Under the pieces are notes generated by a model. That model had not been told where the DNA came from. It did no database searches and saw nothing but the letters and a program-made list of their open reading frames with translations. From NCBI RefSeq assembly GCF_000336555.1, contig NZ_KB375281.1, positions 3,385,848 through 3,449,847 of the forward strand: a DNA stretch of 64,000 nt. Reading direction: 5' to 3'. The position numbers and the translations under genes are program-made. The DNA is from Afipia clevelandensis ATCC 49720 (GTDB lineage: Bacteria > Pseudomonadota > Alphaproteobacteria > Rhizobiales > Xanthobacteraceae). Positions 37,618-45,454 of this stretch are shown here, in pieces; position 1 is the first letter of the stretch; every line of letters begins with the position of its first letter.

Positions 37618-37896
37618 ATGTTCGATATGCTCAATTCACGAAGGACTTTCATGCGCGTCACTGCGGCCGCAGCTCTTGCCATTGCCGTAGCTGCTCCGAT
37701 CGCAAGCGCTCATGCCGAGCAAGGCAATATGGATCGCGCGCTCATGTCGTTGCAGGACGCCCTTCAATCATTGCGTCAGGCGACCCCGAACAAGGGCGGC
37801 CACAAGGAAGCGGCCTCGCAACTGATCGAACAGGCGATTATGCAGGTCAATGAGGGAATTCGCTTCGCCAATCAGCATGGTGGCGGCGGTCGTTAA
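37618..37896 (+). CDS. Small exported protein, hypothetical
   Basis: A 92-residue protein. Residues 1-32 form a signal peptide with an Arg pair near the start (LNSRRTFMRVTAAAALAIAVAAPIASAHA). The mature part is helical (MDRALMSLQDALQSLRQATP and QLIEQAIMQVNEGIRFANQ) and ends in GGGGR. The ATG at 37618 has GGAAGGA at good distance. No family is recognised. The amphipathic helical mature domain suggests a small periplasmic binding or assembly factor. Confidence 0.75.
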   Translation: MFDMLNSRRTFMRVTAAAALAIAVAAPIASAHAEQGNMDRALMSLQDALQSLRQATPNKGGHKEAASQLIEQAIMQVNEGIRFANQHGGGGR

Positions 37897-37971
37897 AATT
37901 CTGCACGGATGCGAGCTGCCGACGGTTACGTCGGCGGCTGCGTCGTCACACTTAAAAAACTCGAGGTTCTC

Positions 37972-38262
37972 ATGAGAACATTGCTCGCGAGTATTATTTT
38001 GGTCGCGCTGACAGCGGTGTCCCACGCGACAGAGGCCTCATACAAATGTGACGACGGATCGTCGCTGAAGGCTGATTTTAGCGCGCCTGGTCCGACGGGG
38101 TCGGTGCAACTCGCCATATCGGGTCAGAAGCCAATCACACTCCCACAAGTCCAGTCTGCGGATGGCGGCCGATATGCCGCACAAGGGATCGAATTCTGGA
38201 TCAAGGGAGCGGCCGGGCGATTAACGCGAGCGGGAAAGATTACGGAGTGCCGCTCACGGTAG
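37972..38262 (+). CDS. MliC-like lysozyme inhibitor
   Basis: A 96-residue exported protein with a signal peptide (MRTLLASIILVALTAVSHA) and the MliC pattern: YKCDDGSSLKADF, a conserved LPQVQSADGGRYAA and FWIKGAAGRLTRAGKITEC. MliC/PliC proteins block c-type lysozyme by inserting a conserved Ser and Lys into its active site; both residues have plausible counterparts here (S in QSADG, K in WIKG). It follows the small exported gene by 75 bp. A copy of the shared element lies upstream of that pair. Confidence 0.8.
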   Translation: MRTLLASIILVALTAVSHATEASYKCDDGSSLKADFSAPGPTGSVQLAISGQKPITLPQVQSADGGRYAAQGIEFWIKGAAGRLTRAGKITECRSR

Positions 38263-38308
38263 TGCATTTCCGCAACTATCGTTTCTCAGTTCCCGGCGCG
38301 GTTTGAAT

Positions 38309-38356
38309 ATCCCGACAAGAACATGGCGCGAAGGGACAGTCGTTCTTGCTCGGGAT
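38309..38356. repeat. Long imperfect inverted repeat
   Basis: Arms of 14 bp (ATCCCGACAAGAAC) and 15 bp (GTTCTTGCTCGGGAT, one bulged C) are separated by 19 nt. It lies between the MliC-like gene and tRNA-Arg and has no T run, so it is not a typical terminator. It could be a processing or rho-dependent stop structure. Confidence 0.55.
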
Positions 38357-38403
38357 GCATCGCCTGCGATCCGGCGACCACGACATGAGATACAACCGGA
38401 GGC

Positions 38404-38480
38404 TGGCGCACCCGACACGATTCGAACGTGTGACCTTTGCCTTCGGAGGGCAACGCTCTATCCAGCTGAGCTACGGGTGC
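38404..38480 (-). tRNA. tRNA-Arg (anticodon CCG)
   Basis: The minus strand folds as a complete 77-nt cloverleaf with an encoded CCA end. The acceptor stem is GCACCCG / CGGGTGC, the D arm GCTC...GAGC, the anticodon stem TTGCC / GGCAA with loop CTCCGAA (anticodon CCG), and the T arm ACACG TTCGAAT CGTGT. No integrase is next to it. Confidence 0.93.
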
Positions 38481-38490
38481 GGCGCATTCC

Positions 38491-38518
38491 ATTTAGCCGA
38501 TTGGGCCGGTGCGGGCAA
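38491..38518 (-). promoter_or_regulatory. Possible promoter of tRNA-Arg
   Basis: On the minus strand TTGCCC and CTAAAT are 16 bp apart, with the -10-like box 10 bp from the tRNA 5' end. The spacing is plausible but the boxes are not strong. Confidence 0.35.
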
Positions 38519-38602
38519 CGGTTGGCGACGGATTTCCAGCCAGGGCGTGCGAGGCGAGGTGCATGAACCGGCGCAACAAGCCGAGGAACCGGGGCTCCCG
38601 CC

Positions 38603-39781
38603 TCAGCTCTCAATCGCGAATTGCAGCCCGGCGTGGTCGGTCAGCCGCTTGATCAGGCGGTCACCCAATGCCGCGCCCGGCGTCCAGATGCCGCCCGGGA
38701 CATCGGTTGCCTCTCGCACAAGACATACGGCGCTTTCACCGATCATCTTGGAGGTCGAGCCGTAGCCCGGATCGCGGTCGCCCTTGACCGAGGCACGGAT
38801 CTGTCTGCCGTCGGGCGTGAGGCCGACAAACAGAATGTCGTACATGCCGGTTTCGCGCTCTTCCTTTGAAGGGCCTTCGCCTGGCTTCGGCCCGCCGGGG
38901 CCGCCCATCGCGGAATTGGCGCCGACAATGGCCTTGGCCATTGCTTCGCCCTTCTCGCCGGGGCCGGCCAGCATCATCTCGTCGTAGACGAACTCCTTGC
39001 CGTAGGGGAAACCCATCAGCATGTTGGAGCGATGGACGTTGCGGGTGTTGATGGTCGCCATCACGAACGGCGCGACCCACATGCCGAGATCGTCATCGTG
39101 CAGCGGCTTGTTGCCCGGCGGCTGCTTCGGCCCCTCGAAGCCCGGCGTCAGCGCGAACGGGTTCTTCAGCAGCGGCACGATGCTGAGATCCTTTGCCGCC
39201 GCGGCATAAGTGGCTTTCAGGCTCGCGGCAGTGCCGCCGGAGAATGTGCCCTTCATCTTGCGCACACGGCCCTTCACCAGCGGGCAAGCCGCGCCGAACT
39301 GCGTCTTCGCAGCGTTCTGCAGGAAGAACACGCCGAGTTCGAAGGGAATGGAATCGAAGCCGCAGGAAAACAGGATGCGTGCGCCGCTCGCCTGCGCGGC
39401 AGCATGATGCGCGTCGATCATCTGGCGCATCCAGGCGGGTTCGCCGCACAGATCCAGATAATCGGTGCCGGACGCCGCGCAAGCCGCGACAAGTTCGGAG
39501 CCATAAAGCTGATAGGGGCCGACAGTGGTGAGAATGGCCCTGGCCTGTTCGACCATCGCCTTGAGCGAGCCAGGATCGCTGGCATCGGCCTCGATCAGCG
39601 GCGTGTCCTTCGGCGCGCCGATTTCGTCACGCACGGTGGCGAGCTTGTCCCGACTGCGGCCTGCCATCGCCCATGTCAGGCCGCTTCCGGGGCCGTATTG
39701 GGCTGCGAGATATTCGGCGACGAGTTTTCCGGTGAAGCCGCTGGCGCCATAAACAACGATATCGAATTTTGGTTGGGTCAT
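38603..39781 (-). CDS. Saccharopine dehydrogenase-like NAD(P)-binding protein (trans-acting enoyl reductase type)
   Basis: A 392-residue protein. The Rossmann motif VVYGASGFTGKLVAEYLA is at residues 8-25, and the DYLDLCGEPAWMR motif is typical of the saccharopine-dehydrogenase-like family that includes mycobacterial trans-acting enoyl reductases. A long GGPGGPKPGEGPSKEERETG loop is present. It follows an acyl-CoA synthetase gene by 37 bp on the same strand, which fits reduction of an activated acyl chain. The substrate is unknown. Confidence 0.87.
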   Translation of the reverse strand: MTQPKFDIVVYGASGFTGKLVAEYLAAQYGPGSGLTWAMAGRSRDKLATVRDEIGAPKDTPLIEADASDPGSLKAMVEQARAILTTVGPYQLYGSELVAACAASGTDYLDLCGEPAWMRQMIDAHHAAAQASGARILFSCGFDSIPFELGVFFLQNAAKTQFGAACPLVKGRVRKMKGTFSGGTAASLKATYAAAAKDLSIVPLLKNPFALTPGFEGPKQPPGNKPLHDDDLGMWVAPFVMATINTRNVHRSNMLMGFPYGKEFVYDEMMLAGPGEKGEAMAKAIVGANSAMGGPGGPKPGEGPSKEERETGMYDILFVGLTPDGRQIRASVKGDRDPGYGSTSKMIGESAVCLVREATDVPGGIWTPGAALGDRLIKRLTDHAGLQFAIES

Positions 39782-39818
39782 CGCAACGTCCTCTTCTCGT
39801 CCTTCGCGTGTGTCTCGC

Positions 39819-41420
39819 TCACGCCAGCAATTTTCGCAGTTCCGCTTTCGCCACCTTTTCAAGCGTCGAGCGCGGCATGTCGTCCACCAGCCGCACTTCG
39901 CGCGGCACCTTGAAATCGGCCAGCGCATTCTTGCAGGCGTGCAGGATATCGTCATGCAGCGTCGGAGGCGCACCGGCCAGGCCAGCGGCCGGAATGACAA
40001 ACACCACCGGCACTTCATCCAGCATCGGATGCTTCTTCGCGACCACAGCGGCCTCGCGCACACCCGCCACCGTAATCACAACTTGCTCGATCTCGGAGGC
40101 GGCGACATTCTCGCCGCCGACCTTGAGCATGTCCTTGGCGCGGTCGCCGAAGCGGATAAATCCGTTCTCCAGAATCTTCACCCGGTCGCCGGTGATGAAA
40201 TAACCGTGCTCGTCGAAGCTGTCGCGCGTCGCGGCCTCGTTGTGCAGATATTCCTTGAACAGCGAGAGTCCGGGCGTGCCGCGGATCAGAAGATCGCCGG
40301 TTTCGCCGACAGTCACCGGCGCGCCGTTCTCGCCGACCACGCGAATGTCGTATTCGGGCGCAGGGCGCCCGATGGCCAGCGGAATGTTCGGCTGGTTCGG
40401 TTCGCCGACAATGCCGTGGGTGATGGTTTCGGTCATGCCCCACCAGCCGATGGTCTTCACGCCGAATAGCTTGTCGGTGGGCGGCTCGCAGATCGCGCTG
40501 CCCCACAGCCGGAAGTGATGCTGTTTCGGCGCTTCGCGCTCCATCAGCGCCTTGACGCAGAACGGCACCAGCGAGGTCCATGTGCAGCGATGCTCCAGCG
40601 CCGTGGACCAGAACCGGCTCGCAGAGAAGCGCGGCTGGATCACGGCGGTGCAGCCGGCCCAGAGCGAAGCCAGCATGGAATAGGCCAGCGCATTGGTGTG
40701 GAACAGCGGCAGATAGACCTGATGAATATCCTCGGGCCGCAGGTCCTGATGCACCGCGTTGACCTTCGCGCCCCACAGCGCGTTGGCGTGAGTCCACAGC
40801 ACCGCCTTCGGCCGCGATGTGGTGCCGGAGGTGTATTGCACGCTGCACGACGCATAAGGATCGGCGGGGCGGCGCGGGCGATCTGCGCTGTCGGCGAACA
40901 GCGCTTCAAACGATTCTGCTCTTGGCGGCCTGTATCCTTGCGCGGGCGGTGTCCCTGCATCATGAGATGTCACGGCCAGCCAGCGCAGGCTGCGGCAGTT
41001 GTTTGCGATCAGTTCGGCATAAGCGGGCTGAGTGATCGCGGCGACAGCGCCGCAATGGCCGGCGAAATATTCCATTTCGGCCGGCGCGGAGCGGGTGTTG
41101 GTGGTGACGGCAATGGCGCCGAGTTCGACGCAAGCGAACCACGCCAGCAACATCTCGATGCAGTTGTCGAGGTGAAGCAGCACGCATTCGCCGGGCTTGA
41201 TGCCACGCGCATGAAGACCCGCGGCCAGCGCGCCGACGCGCTCATGAAACTCGCCATAGGTCCATGGCCGTGCCGGTGCATCGAAGGGCGCCCAGATCAG
41301 GAAGGGGTGATCGCGCCGCGTCTCGGCGCGCAGGCGCAGCAGCCACGGCACATCGAGGCCGGCGAAGGGGCCGACATGGTCCGGTAATAATGAGCCGTGT
41401 GCGCTGCTGGTCCTGGGCAT
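39819..41420 (-). CDS. AMP-dependent acyl-CoA synthetase/ligase
   Basis: A 533-residue adenylating enzyme that activates a carboxylic acid as acyl-AMP and then acyl-CoA. The motif A3 is YTSGTTSRPKAVLWTH, A5 is WGMTET, the A7 motif is YFITGDRVKILENGFIRFGDRAKD, and the C-terminal Lys lies in TLEKVAK. The chosen ATG at 41420 has GGGAGG 4 nt upstream. It forms an operon with the downstream reductase. Chain type is not readable; the family resembles crotonobetaine/carnitine and fatty acid ligases. Confidence 0.92.
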   Translation of the reverse strand: MPRTSSAHGSLLPDHVGPFAGLDVPWLLRLRAETRRDHPFLIWAPFDAPARPWTYGEFHERVGALAAGLHARGIKPGECVLLHLDNCIEMLLAWFACVELGAIAVTTNTRSAPAEMEYFAGHCGAVAAITQPAYAELIANNCRSLRWLAVTSHDAGTPPAQGYRPPRAESFEALFADSADRPRRPADPYASCSVQYTSGTTSRPKAVLWTHANALWGAKVNAVHQDLRPEDIHQVYLPLFHTNALAYSMLASLWAGCTAVIQPRFSASRFWSTALEHRCTWTSLVPFCVKALMEREAPKQHHFRLWGSAICEPPTDKLFGVKTIGWWGMTETITHGIVGEPNQPNIPLAIGRPAPEYDIRVVGENGAPVTVGETGDLLIRGTPGLSLFKEYLHNEAATRDSFDEHGYFITGDRVKILENGFIRFGDRAKDMLKVGGENVAASEIEQVVITVAGVREAAVVAKKHPMLDEVPVVFVIPAAGLAGAPPTLHDDILHACKNALADFKVPREVRLVDDMPRSTLEKVAKAELRKLLA

Positions 41421-41599
41421 GTTGCCTCCCGTCCCGTCTTGATTGCGGGCTCTGCCTTCCTCTCCGCCAGAAGAAGCACATTTTCCAAGGGAAAGTCGAG
41501 TGCGGATGACGGGTGCCGGCGGCCTTGCCTCGCGGTTGACGCAAGTCAAGGCGTTCGCTGCCTGTAAGGGGTGTGATTTGCGAACGGAGGGTTCGCATC

Positions 41600-42118
41600 A
41601 TGTCGCTGTTTGAGAAAGCCTGGTCCCCCTATGTCGCGGGCGTCATTATCGGTCTGTTACAAATTCCAGCGTTTCTGTTGATCGAAACCGCCTTGGGCGC
41701 GTCGTCATCCTATGTCACGGTTGGCGGGGCATTGGCCGGTCTTGTGGATCCGGGCCTGCTGAAGATCGACTACGTGGCCCGGCATGTGGCGCTCACGCCA
41801 AAGAACGTTTGGCAGGTCGCTCTTGTGGTCGGAATTGCCATCGGCGCGCTGGTCTCCATGACATTGTCGGGTGCCCGGCGGCACGCGATCTCGCCGGTAT
41901 GGCGCCGGGCTCTCGGATCGCGTTCGCCGGTGACGCGCTATGTCGTCGCGTTTGTTGGCGGATTTCTGATGCTTTTCGGCGCGAGAATCGCCGATGGCTG
42001 CACCAGCGGACACGGCCTGTCGGGCATGGCGCAGTTGTCGGTGGGCTCGACCGTTGCCGTTGCCGCGATGTTTGCGGGCGGGATTATCACCGCCCTGCTT
42101 TTGCTTCGCCGCGTTTGA
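41600..42118 (+). CDS. YeeE/YedE family membrane protein, first half
   Basis: A 172-residue protein with about four hydrophobic helices. The family signature with the conserved Cys is ADGCTSGHGLSGMA (residues about 137-150). In YeeE/TsuA, such Cys residues move thiosulfate across the inner membrane. The second half-gene starts 15 bp downstream. GGAGGG precedes the ATG. The pair is monocistronic apart from each other. Confidence 0.88.
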   Translation: MSLFEKAWSPYVAGVIIGLLQIPAFLLIETALGASSSYVTVGGALAGLVDPGLLKIDYVARHVALTPKNVWQVALVVGIAIGALVSMTLSGARRHAISPVWRRALGSRSPVTRYVVAFVGGFLMLFGARIADGCTSGHGLSGMAQLSVGSTVAVAAMFAGGIITALLLLRRV

Positions 42119-42133
42119 TCGAAAGGACACAAG

Positions 42134-42748
42134 ATGTCGTCTGTAACTTTCGCAATTGTCACCGGTGTGTTGATGGGCGTCGCTTTTGGCTTCGTACTGG
42201 AGAAATCCCGCGTGTTCGAGCCAGGCATGATCGTTGGACAGATGCAGTTGCGCAATTTCATCATGCTGAAGGTGTTTCTAACGGCGGTCGCCACCGGCGC
42301 TGTGGCTCTTGCAGCCTTGCACGGATTCGGACTTGTTAAGCTGCAGCCGAAAGCCGCCCTCTATGCAGCTGACGTGGTCGGAGGCCTGATTCTGGGCGCC
42401 GGTATAGCGTTGGCCGGTGCATGCCCCGGAACCGCCCTTGCCCAGATTGGCACCGGTTATCGTGATGCGATCTTCACGTTGGCAGGAGGTTTGTTCGGCG
42501 CGATTGCGTTTTCCTATGCACAGCCCTGGCTGGCAAAGGTTCTGATTGGGACTGGCCCCAAGCTGATTTTTACCGACCTTGTAGGCGTTCCGTACTGGCA
42601 AGGCGCCGTTGCCTTGGCTGCCATGATTGCGGTGGTGCTTTATCTCATGGAAAAAGCGCGATCGTGGCGGAACGATCTTGGCGAGGATGTCGACGGTAAT
42701 TTCCCCGTCCTGGCGACACCACGCAAACGTCTCGCGCCTGCTGAATAA
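42134..42748 (+). CDS. YeeE/YedE family membrane protein, second half
   Basis: A 204-residue membrane protein. Its Cys signature is GACPGTALAQIGTG (about residues 97-110), complementing CTSGHG of the first half. Together they make a split transporter for a small sulfur compound such as thiosulfate. The C-terminal soluble tail (DVDGNFPVLATPRKRLAPAE) is unusually long for this family. Convergent with the P450 gene. Confidence 0.88.
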   Translation: MSSVTFAIVTGVLMGVAFGFVLEKSRVFEPGMIVGQMQLRNFIMLKVFLTAVATGAVALAALHGFGLVKLQPKAALYAADVVGGLILGAGIALAGACPGTALAQIGTGYRDAIFTLAGGLFGAIAFSYAQPWLAKVLIGTGPKLIFTDLVGVPYWQGAVALAAMIAVVLYLMEKARSWRNDLGEDVDGNFPVLATPRKRLAPAE

Positions 42749-42763
42749 GGAACACCGCAGTGC

Positions 42764-44146
42764 TCAGGACGCCGCTGATAGTACTACGCGCAGGCCGTCC
42801 TTCGGCTTGGGGATTGGCCACATCTGCCATGAGGGCACATAGCCCGGCGCGAGGCTGACCTTGAGATTTTGCAGGAAATGGAATGTGAAGCATTTGGCCT
42901 GCATGTAGGCGAAGTGCAGTCCGATGCACATATGCGCGCCGCCGCTGAACGGAATGAATGCGAAGCGATGGCGTGCGCGCTGGGCTTCGTCGGTGAAGCG
43001 CAGCGGATCGAATGTCTCGGGATCGGGCCAATGCTCGCTCATATGGTGCGTGAAAAGCGGGTTCATGCCGACCATCGTGCCCGCGGGAATATCATAGCCC
43101 TTGAACGTGAAGTCGCGCGTTGCCCGGCGTGGGATCGACGGCACCGGTGGCTTCATCCGCATCGCTTCCTTGAAGGCCATTTCGGTGAGCGGCATGGCGT
43201 CGAGCTTTTCAAACGGCAGCGGCGCGCCGGGCGCGATCCCGAGTGAAATTACTTCATCGCGCAGCCGTGTCTGCCATTCCGGATGCGCCGCGAGCATCGA
43301 CACGAACGACGTCAGCGATGACGTCAGCGTATCGTGCGCGGCCATGATTAGGAAGCTCATGTGATCGACAATATCCTGCGTCGAGAGCAGGGCGCCGTCT
43401 TCATGGGTGGCGTGGCACAGTTGGGAGAACAGATCGTCTCCGCTGTTCTCGCGGCGGAGCGGAATCTGCTGTGAGAAATAAGCGACAATGCGCTGGCGTC
43501 CCTTGACGCCGCGCGCCATCTGCGTCCCGGGCCAGGGCTGCCGGATCACGGCGACCGAGGCCGCGATCATGTCGACAAAGGAGCGCGTGACCTCGTCGAC
43601 CTCTGGGCCGATTCCGGTGCCGAGAAACGATGTCGCGGCGAGATCGAGCGTCAGTTGCTTCATCGCCGGATAGAACAGCATCGGGCCCGGATTTTCGCGC
43701 CACTGGTCCACACGCGCGGCGATGCCGGTGTCGAGCTGCGCAAGATAGTTTTTCATCGGGCCGGCCTTGAACGCCACCGACATGGCGCGCCGATGCAGGC
43801 GATGTTCATCGAAATCGAGCAGCATCAGTCCGCGCGGAAACAGCCGTCCAAGAATCGTTTCCCAGCCGTTGGTCGACGAGAACAGCTTGGTCTGGTCCAT
43901 CAGCATGAACTCGTTGGCTTCCGGGCCGAGCAACGAGACGCTGGTTTCGCCGAGAACCCGCGAGCGATAGATCAGCCCGTATTTGCGGGCCATGGCATCC
44001 ACTTCGCCTTTCGGATCGGCAAGCACGCTGAGCGTGCGCCCGATCACCGGCCAGCCCTCATCGCCGGGGATATGTGCGAGTTTTGTGCGGTCCACCATGA
44101 GAGGCGCTTTGACCGCGGCCGGTGATGTCAGGCTCTGAAGTGACAT
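42764..44146 (-). CDS. Cytochrome P450
   Basis: A 460-residue haem monooxygenase. The I-helix has AAHDT, the K-helix ExxR is EAMRMKPPVPS, and the haem-binding motif is FSGGAHMCIG with the Cys ligand at residue 407. The start at 44146 has GGGGAG upstream. The family placement among bacterial CYPs is not certain. No ferredoxin or reductase gene is beside it, so redox partners come from elsewhere. A divergent gap leads to the TAXI transporter. Confidence 0.9.
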   Translation of the reverse strand: MSLQSLTSPAAVKAPLMVDRTKLAHIPGDEGWPVIGRTLSVLADPKGEVDAMARKYGLIYRSRVLGETSVSLLGPEANEFMLMDQTKLFSSTNGWETILGRLFPRGLMLLDFDEHRLHRRAMSVAFKAGPMKNYLAQLDTGIAARVDQWRENPGPMLFYPAMKQLTLDLAATSFLGTGIGPEVDEVTRSFVDMIAASVAVIRQPWPGTQMARGVKGRQRIVAYFSQQIPLRRENSGDDLFSQLCHATHEDGALLSTQDIVDHMSFLIMAAHDTLTSSLTSFVSMLAAHPEWQTRLRDEVISLGIAPGAPLPFEKLDAMPLTEMAFKEAMRMKPPVPSIPRRATRDFTFKGYDIPAGTMVGMNPLFTHHMSEHWPDPETFDPLRFTDEAQRARHRFAFIPFSGGAHMCIGLHFAYMQAKCFTFHFLQNLKVSLAPGYVPSWQMWPIPKPKDGLRVVLSAAS

Positions 44147-44433
44147 GAAGTGCTCCCCGGATTTGTCGGAGGACTTGGACGAACCTGCGGCATCATCAAT
44201 GGTCGGATGAACCGCTGTTTTAAGAATTATCGTCGAGATGGCGAAGGCCGACAACCCTTGAATACCTCTTGTCTCGCCCCGCGCCGATTGTGCAGTGCGG
44301 CCAGGCGAGTTTGTCCGGTTTGGACCCGCCAATCCTGTATGTCGTGTTTGAAAACGCTAGCGTTCGCGTGATTTCAAAGTTTTACTGTCGCCACCAAGAA
44401 GCCGGCAAACGGCATCCACCAGGGAGAGTGACG

Positions 44434-45381
44434 ATGAACACCAAGGCAACGCTGCTTGGATTTGCGGTTGGGCTGTGCGCGGTCGCAGGCGCCGCATCCG
44501 CGGCCGACATGAAAATGATGACCGGTCCGCAAGGCGGCTCGTGGATTCCGCTCGGCGGCCAGCTCAAGGACATGTGGGAGAAGGCCATTCCCGGCCTGAA
44601 TGTCCAGGCGTTGCCGGGTGCGGGTATCGCCAATGTTCGCGGTGTCGATGAAGGCAAGGCCGATGTCGGCTTTGGCAATTCGATATCGACGGTCGATGGC
44701 CTCGCGGGCCGGGCTCCGTTCCCGAAGGCCACCACCAATGTCTGCAACCTCGCGACGCTTTATCCGCAATACTATCAGCTCGTGGTGAATGCCGACGCCG
44801 GCGTCTCCAAGATCGCCGACCTCAAGGGCAAGGCGGTCACCACCCAGCAGCGCGGCAACACCGGCGAGTTGATCACCCGGCAACTGCTCGAGGTCAACGG
44901 CATCACCTACAACGATGTGAAAGTGTCGTTCGTCGGCTACACCGATTCAGTGAACCAGATGAAGGACGGCAACGCCACGGCGTTCGGCCTCGGTACCCAA
45001 ATTCCGGCTGGCTCCATCATGGATCTTGCTGCCGCGCGCGACATCAAGATGGTCGATCAGTCCGACAGCTACGAGAAAATGAAGAAGCTCAATCCGGGCT
45101 ACACCCTGATGACGATTCCAAAGGCGACCTATCCGAAGCAGGATGCCGACGTGAAAGTGATCGGCTATGCGACGCATCTGGTAGTGTCTTGCAAGCTTCC
45201 GGCGGACGAAGTCTACACCATGGTCAAGACGCTTGCTGCCAACACCAAGACCATGGCGACCGTAGCGAAAGACATGGCCACGCTGACGCCAGCCGGAATG
45301 GCGGTCGACATCGGCATCCCGTTCCATCCCGGTGCAGCCAAGTTCTACAAGGAAGCCGGCATCACCGTGAAGACGAACTGA
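44434..45381 (+). CDS. TAXI-family TRAP transporter solute receptor
   Basis: A 315-residue periplasmic binding protein. Residues 1-24 are a signal peptide. The mature part has the TAXI signature MMTGPQGGSWIPLGGQLKDMW, LPGAGIANVRGVDEGKADVGFGNS and FVGYTDSVNQMKDG. It feeds the permease that begins 73 bp downstream. The ligand is unknown; TAXI receptors bind dicarboxylates, amino acids or polyamines. Confidence 0.92.
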   Translation: MNTKATLLGFAVGLCAVAGAASAADMKMMTGPQGGSWIPLGGQLKDMWEKAIPGLNVQALPGAGIANVRGVDEGKADVGFGNSISTVDGLAGRAPFPKATTNVCNLATLYPQYYQLVVNADAGVSKIADLKGKAVTTQQRGNTGELITRQLLEVNGITYNDVKVSFVGYTDSVNQMKDGNATAFGLGTQIPAGSIMDLAAARDIKMVDQSDSYEKMKKLNPGYTLMTIPKATYPKQDADVKVIGYATHLVVSCKLPADEVYTMVKTLAANTKTMATVAKDMATLTPAGMAVDIGIPFHPGAAKFYKEAGITVKTN

Positions 45382-45454
45382 CCGGACTGCCGCCGGCGGC
45401 GTGAACGCTGCCGGCGGTTCGCGGCAAGGCATTTCCGGACAGGGCGGACAGGAC

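Noticed and set aside
38404-38480. tRNA-Arg as the attachment site of a genomic island spanning 18-38 kb
   Set aside because: No integrase and no duplicated tRNA 3' end were seen at the other edge.
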